A stretch of DNA of 64,000 bases, from NCBI GenBank assembly GCA_030549205.1, contig JAUKTV010000007.1, positions 310,001-374,000 of the forward strand, given 5' to 3'. Made by a program: the position numbers and the translations under genes. Origin of the DNA: Apiosordaria backusii. Its lineage: Eukaryota > Ascomycota > Sordariomycetes > Sordariales > Lasiosphaeriaceae. Positions within the stretch are counted from its first letter, which is position 1; every line of letters starts with the position of its first letter. A model generated the notes under the pieces. That model ran no database searches, was not told the DNA's origin, and saw only the letters and a list, made by a program, of their open reading frames with translations. Positions 59,501 to 64,000 of this stretch are shown one piece after another.

Positions 59501-59868
59501 TCTTTCTCATTCTCCCTATTTTCCATTAGCAATCCCCCCCTCAAGCCCTTTTCCTAGCAAACTTACCCATCAAGCCCCCAAGCAACACCGTTGCTGTCCA
59601 AAATACTCCCCACCCTCTCCACCAAATACCCCCTCACCTCCTCATTAAACCTACTGTTATACGGATGATACCCCCTCGTGATCCACGTCAAGTCCAGCCA
59701 CGCCTCCGTCAAATTCACCCCTTCAATTCCCGACCCTCCCCCCTCTGCCGTCGAAGGCGCAGGAGGGACCGTCTCATTGATGATAACAATCGGGATCAGC
59801 AGAGCGAGGTATATCAGCGTCGTCCAAAACGTCACCGGCCCGGGCCGGAACGAGATGGGGTTGATCAT
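56577..59868 (-). CDS. pff1: vacuolar membrane M28 protease
   Basis: Membrane-anchored zinc peptidase of the vacuole (yeast Pff1 family). Exons 59567-59868, 59255-59515, 58282-59199 and 56577-58227 encode 1043 residues, the family size. One helix near residues 15-32 precedes a lumenal M28 domain with N-glycosylation sites (NLTEA, NVTVF, NCTIL). Metal and catalytic residues are visible: LVNAHYDS across the second join into VSTGYGATDDG, NNGEEDYLYG with the Glu pair, and RARYHTNQDDAAHTS. The second half has about eight hydrophobic helices, an acidic cytosolic loop with ERTPLVGG, and a lumenal C-terminal domain with FEYVH-like VCYNGVEEYVHKI and paired cysteines (SCCYDG). All introns are 51-55 nt. 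Aminopeptidase-type activity is inferred from M28; the natural substrate is not known. Confidence 0.92.
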
Positions 59869-60669
59869 GGCGGGCTACAACCCCGCAGCCGCCAGTGACG
59901 GGTTGTGTGCTTGGCTCAGGGTGAGCTTTGCAGTGCGAAATGGGGATGGGCGGGGTTATTTTCAAGACATATGAAATGAGCGGTGTGGGTTAATAAAAGA
60001 GAACAAGTTTTTTGGGTATCCAAGCCCACTGAAGACGTCAAGAAATATCCCACAAAAAGTTCGGTATAGAAGGTCGTAGGTGTACGCGTCGTTCGACTCA
60101 AAGGGTGTCGACGACGGATGGGAACGATGGGATGCAACGATTCGAGGTTGGCCAAACGGGCAGCCGTCTTTGTTGCCCTCGTAATTTCAGGCAGTTGGAA
60201 CCTCCAGAATTCCTGCCCTTTTCTTCTCTGGCGCTGCTGCCTCTGCAAGTTCAGGGACAAATGGCGTGGAAAGTGAGAAGATCATCTGAAGGTTGAGAGC
60301 TGCAGGAGAGCTTGAGATGGCGGGTGAGTGGGGCGCGCCAAGACCGTTGTGCAGCGGCTTGCGTTGTCAAATGGCCCAAGCTCCTTCTGATGTCACCTAC
60401 CTTACCTGAGCATGGATGGCATGAAAATACTACAAAACAAAGGATCACAACATGTACAAGATATCAAGCCTCATGTAAAATTAAAAATCCTATGTTCATT
60501 TACTGTATACTAATTGTACCGTTAGTGCCACTGTTCCTGATTACATGTAAGCCAGTCATCCTAACCATCAGGTCAAGGATCCAAGAATGACTATGAAACG
60601 GATGAGCCAAGCAACGTTAATAACAGGTCAGTTCCCTATCGGTCAGTCATTCCGCTTGCTGCTTCGAAA
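59869..60669. other. intergenic between PFF1 start and BBP end
   Basis: PFF1 promoter and BBP 3' flank. No gene seen. An ACGCGT at about 60085 is isolated and not given weight. Confidence 0.5.
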
Positions 60670-62963
60670 CTAGGCTCCCGGAGGAGGAGGGGGAGGCGGC
60701 AAATCCATCGGCGGGGGCGGCGGCGCATCACCCGGGGGTGGTGGAGGAGGAGCTGCGTTGGCGTATTGCTGGATGAGTGCGTTCAGGCCGCCGGGGAGAC
60801 CAGGGGGAGCACCAGCCGGAGGAGGGGGAGGCAAGCTGGGAGGCGCGCCAGGCATCCCAGGGGGAGCGCCGTAGCCGGCGACAAAGCCTGGATAGCCAGC
60901 ACCACCGTAGGCGTGTCCAGCGGCAGGCTGCTGCCAAGGAGCCATTCCGGGAGCCGAAGGAGGCGGGGGGGGAGCACCGTATGAGTTGTGACCAGCACCA
61001 CTGCCATAATAACTGTCACCACCATCGCGACCGTCACGTCCACCGCGATACCCACGGTCTCCACGATCTCCGCGGTCGCCGCGGTCATCACGGTAATCCC
61101 GGTCGCGATCTCCGCGATCACGGTCACCACGGTCGCGAGCCCACGGTGCAGGACCTCCAGAAGGACCGCTGGGAGGACCACCATAACCACCACCACCACC
61201 ATCGTGGTTGTCGCGATCGTTGTTCCGAACACGCCAGGGAGCAGGGCCGCCAGTTGGAGCGCTAGGACCGCGTGCCCAGGGCCGAGAGTCACCGCCGCCA
61301 CCAGGACCTTGAGATCCCGGGCCGGCTTCGATCATGGCAGGAGCAGCACCAGTGCCTCCGAGTTCTTGCATAAGTTGCTGTAGAATCTAGTCAGTACATG
61401 TATGTTGCTTATAGAAGAAGGGGTAGGGACTAAACTTACCTCGTACTCGCGATCCACAGCATCACCGCCGCCACCGCCAATGCGGCCAGCCGTGCGGTTA
61501 GCCATGGGACCGTCGTTGTTGCGCCAGCTGGCACCGCGTTGTCTGTCGGGACAGTCGCGGGCCATATGCCCAGCATTGCCGCAGACACGGCAGATGATGT
61601 TGGCCGTGAAGTTTTGCTTCTCGGGGCAGTCGTACTTGCGATGGCCGATCTGACCACAGTTCTGGCACGCCTGGTTCTCATCGTCACGCAGAGTACCGTT
61701 CAGGGCCGCAAGCTCACGAAGCTGGTTACGCTTCAACTCATTCTGACCTTCGGGAATAGACGCAGCCTTTTGACAATCTGTTAGCTCATGGTCCCCTGCT
61801 AGACCATGCATCTGGAGGGAACTTACTGTCTCAATAATATTGTGGATCAGCTTCTTCGCCTTGTTCACCTTCTCTTCGGTATCGGCCATGATCAGGCAGT
61901 GCAAATCTTCTTCCTGGTTGCTGGAGTGAGCGGCGTCAGAACGGCCCTTGCCCTCCTTGACGGAGCCCTTGCCACGAATAGCAATCTTGGCGCCAGATTC
62001 TGTCTCCATCTTCTTGAGGGTATTGCCACGAGGGCCGATAAGTAAACCAACTTGAATAGGGAAAAGCTGAGTGTTAGTAATTTGGATCGATCGAAGGACA
62101 AAGTTAAGGGTTAGAGTTTAGCATTTAGATGCCCGCACGGCGCAGCTTCAGGCATTACGCCTACTGGGGTGCCTAGCAAGGCACCAATAGCAGGGGAGGG
62201 GGAATGGTTAGAGAAGTTTGAGGGTTAGCAATCATACTGAAGTTAATCTCTGGATAGTCGTTCACAGGCACGTAGACCTTCTCTTGGGTCTTGGTGGGGC
62301 GACGGTAGTCCTGAGGAGGATGGTAGTTGGGGATCGTCTTCATCGCCTTCTCGATCAGCTTGTGGCGCTCGTCTTCGAGGCGCTTGCGGTAACGGTATTC
62401 TCGGGTATTGACACGGCGACCATGGTTATCGTACTGCGGCGCAGGGGAGGGCGATCTAGAATAGCAGGTTAATATTAGGGTTGTCAACGGTACAGCATGC
62501 TAGAACATACCTGTCTCCATCAGCGGGAACGACATCGTCGATCTTGAGCTTCTGTGTAATCTCCTCGATACGGAGATGCAGAGTGTACGCCTCGAGCTGC
62601 TCGCTGGTCATGTTGGCGACGATGGCGGTGGGAAGGCCCATCAAACCAGCGGCCTTGTTCTCGGTCGCCTCGCCCCAGCGGTTTCTCTTCTTGCGGCGTC
62701 TCGGGCCATCGTCGTTGCCTAGGAACAATTCAAGTCAGCATCAGAGTGATTCGCGCAAGTGTAGGGTTTGAGGGGAGGAACATACGCTCAGGGCTCCGGC
62801 CACGCTTCACGTCGCGATCTCCATTGGAGACAGATCCGTTGTTGGAGGCCGGGGGAGGACTGAAGGTGCTGCCATCAGTGCCATCGCCATCACCATGCAG
62901 GCGACGGGTCCTCCCCAGGGGGATGTTGTTGGAACCGGTAATTCCTTGATTTCTCCACGACAT
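60670..62963 (-). CDS. bbp: branchpoint-bridging protein BBP/SF1
   Basis: Splicing factor that binds the intron branch sequence and bridges U1 snRNP to U2AF in the early spliceosome. Six exons (62786-62963, 62511-62718, 62238-62455, 61827-62050, 61440-61766, 60670-61377) encode 620 residues. The N-terminal RRKKRNRWGE is the U2AF-ligand-type Arg/Trp segment. A helix-hairpin region (RKRLEDERHKLIEKAMK) precedes the KH domain with INFIGLLIGPRGNTLKKME and AIRGKGSVKEGKG, joined over intron 3. The QUA2-like helix and two zinc knuckles (CQNCGQIGHRKYDCP, CRVCGNAGHMARDCP) follow. The C-terminal third is RGD-rich, then polyproline. Intron 3 is 187 nt with a perfect TACTAAC branch; intron 4 holds a hairpin. 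Donors are GTATGT, GTATGT, GTATGA, GTAAGT and GTAAGT. Confidence 0.95.
61787..61808 (-). other. 7-bp perfect hairpin inside BBP intron 4
   Basis: CATGGTC (61787-61793) and GACCATG (61802-61808) are exact reverse complements around an 8-base loop. They lie between the donor and the GCTAAC branch of a 59-nt intron. Such a stem would shorten the effective donor-branch distance or hide an alternative site. Confidence 0.6.
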
Positions 62964-63369
62964 GTTGCCGTTTGCGCCGATTCTGCCTCGGGGTTGATGT
63001 TTGGGATGGGTTTGCTTGATGAGGCAAAGTTTTGTCGCATCTCAGTTCTGTAAGGAAACTGTCACCTTACGCTAGCCTGATCTCGGCCCTGGGTGGCGCT
63101 GCACGTGATTGGGCGACGCGCTCAGGCTGGACCCACATATCTAGTGTACAACTTCAATGCATCTCATGGAAGGCAATGCATGGTATTTTCTGGGAGCTTG
63201 GAACTCATGGTCATTTTTCAACGTCTATAGGGATACTAATCATGTTTCGATCAACTGCAAGAAATCTATTTGCTGAATGTCACAGTTCCTCTTTCAACCA
63301 TCACACGGCTCACTCAATGTTGATAACCTCACTTCCAAACACCTTCATTCACTTCACTCTCTCTCACCC
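62964..63369. promoter_or_regulatory. BBP promoter and GST 3' flank
   Basis: 406 bases between BBP's start and the stop of the upstream minus-strand GST gene. No further gene or strong motif seen. Confidence 0.5.
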
Positions 63370-64000
63370 TCACTTCTTAGCATCAGCCTTCATCCCAGCC
63401 TGCACCCAAGCCTTGCTCTTCTCCGCCTCCTTCTCCAACTCCTCCTCGCTCTTGTTCTTCCACTCAAAAGCCGTATGCTTTGTAGGAACATGCCTCCCCT
63501 TCTCCACCCCCGGCCTAGCCAGCAACCTCTCCAACCACGCATTCAACTTTGGAAACTCATCCAAGCTCACACCCGCCCAATCTATATCTCATATCAGCAT
63601 TCATCCCCCCATCATTTCATCAAGGTAAGCACTTACGATGAGCAGCAACCCACCCCCAAGCCGCAAAATCCGCAATCGTAGGCCTATCCCCCACCAAATA
63701 CTCCCCCCCCCCCTACTCAACTGCCGCTCCATAACCCCATACAGTCTCCTCGTCTCATTCTGATACCGATCAATCCCATACTGTATCTTCTCTGGCGCAT
63801 ACCTAAAGAAGTGATTCGCCTGCCCCTGCATCGGCCCCAGCCCCCCCATCTGCCAGTGCAGCCAGTTGTTCACCTCGTAGTACTCCTTTGTTCCGTGGGG
63901 GTATGACACCTTGTGGTCAGGGTCGTAGCGGTCGACGAGATACTGCAAGATGGAGCCGGACTCAAAGAGGGAGATGGGGGTCCCGTCTGGGAGGGTGTCG
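63370..64000 (-). CDS. Ure2-like glutathione S-transferase (5' end outside window); one frame break
   Basis: The gene enters from the right edge reading FESGSILQYLVDRYD, the end of the thioredoxin-like glutathione-binding domain with the SGSI (ESxS-type) motif. The helical domain follows (YYEVNNWLHWQMGGLGPMQG, HFFRYAPEKIQYGIDRY), characteristic of Ure2-like GSTs. At a G11 run (63703-63713 on the plus strand) the frame is lost; one more G restores EYLVGDRPTIADFAAWGWVAAH, a strongly conserved GST block. An intron 63582-63636 (GTAAGT to ATATAG) then leads to HWAGVSLDEFPKLNAWLERL and a Lys/Glu-rich tail ending ADAKK. Yeast Ure2 regulates nitrogen genes, while filamentous-fungal homologues are mostly stress or detoxification GSTs. 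Which applies here is unknown. Confidence 0.85.

Noticed and set aside
59500..59870. Long plus-strand Pro/Arg-rich frames opposite PFF1
   Set aside because: They mirror PFF1 codons and lack domains.

Overview
The window reads as nuclear DNA of a filamentous ascomycete, most likely a sordariomycete and possibly Sordariales. The inference rests on genes broken by short (48-100 nt) GT-AG introns with GTAAGT/GTATGT donors and CTAAC-type branch sites, roughly 50% GC, long low-complexity tails, and families typical of this class (CaaX-tailed TeaR-like protein, PFF1-type vacuolar protease, fungal Med11, Ure2-like GST). No tRNA, rRNA, CRISPR array or intact transposon is visible. There is no obvious AT-rich, RIP-mutated tract.

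Layout. 0-5 kb: tail of an acidic protein, a two-pass membrane protein, and the large DNA primase subunit (PRI2) with three ACGCGT boxes upstream. 5-26 kb: gene-poor, holding a small zinc-ribbon protein, a CaaX-box disordered protein (candidate TeaR) and a calcineurin-like phosphoesterase with altered metal-site residues. 26-42 kb: a J-domain protein, a sterol O-acyltransferase of the ARE/MBOAT type, a protein kinase, a 1 kb degenerate ~22-nt repeat array, and HSP90. 43-64 kb: a gene-dense block with FKBP, a flavin-reductase-like protein, mitochondrial bL31, the retromer nexin VPS5, TAF5, MED11, a secreted cysteine-containing protein, the vacuolar M28 protease PFF1, the branchpoint-binding protein BBP/SF1, and a Ure2-like GST cut by the window end.

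The set is mostly housekeeping: replication, transcription (TAF5 and MED11 are divergently paired), splicing, chaperones, endosomal sorting, lipid storage and mitochondrial translation. There is no biosynthetic cluster or defence island.

The observations most worth checking are: a long 27-bp-stem hairpin between HSP90 and FKBP; the degenerate repeat array at 37.9-38.9 kb; a 20-bp perfect palindrome with an inverted CGG core; tandem psi-K-x-E peptide repeats behind MED11, interrupted by stops; and frame breaks in three genes, each curable by one extra C/G in a C/G run. The last point suggests base-calling indels, although true mutations are not excluded. All exon joins were inferred by eye from splice signals and frame continuity; none has transcript support here.
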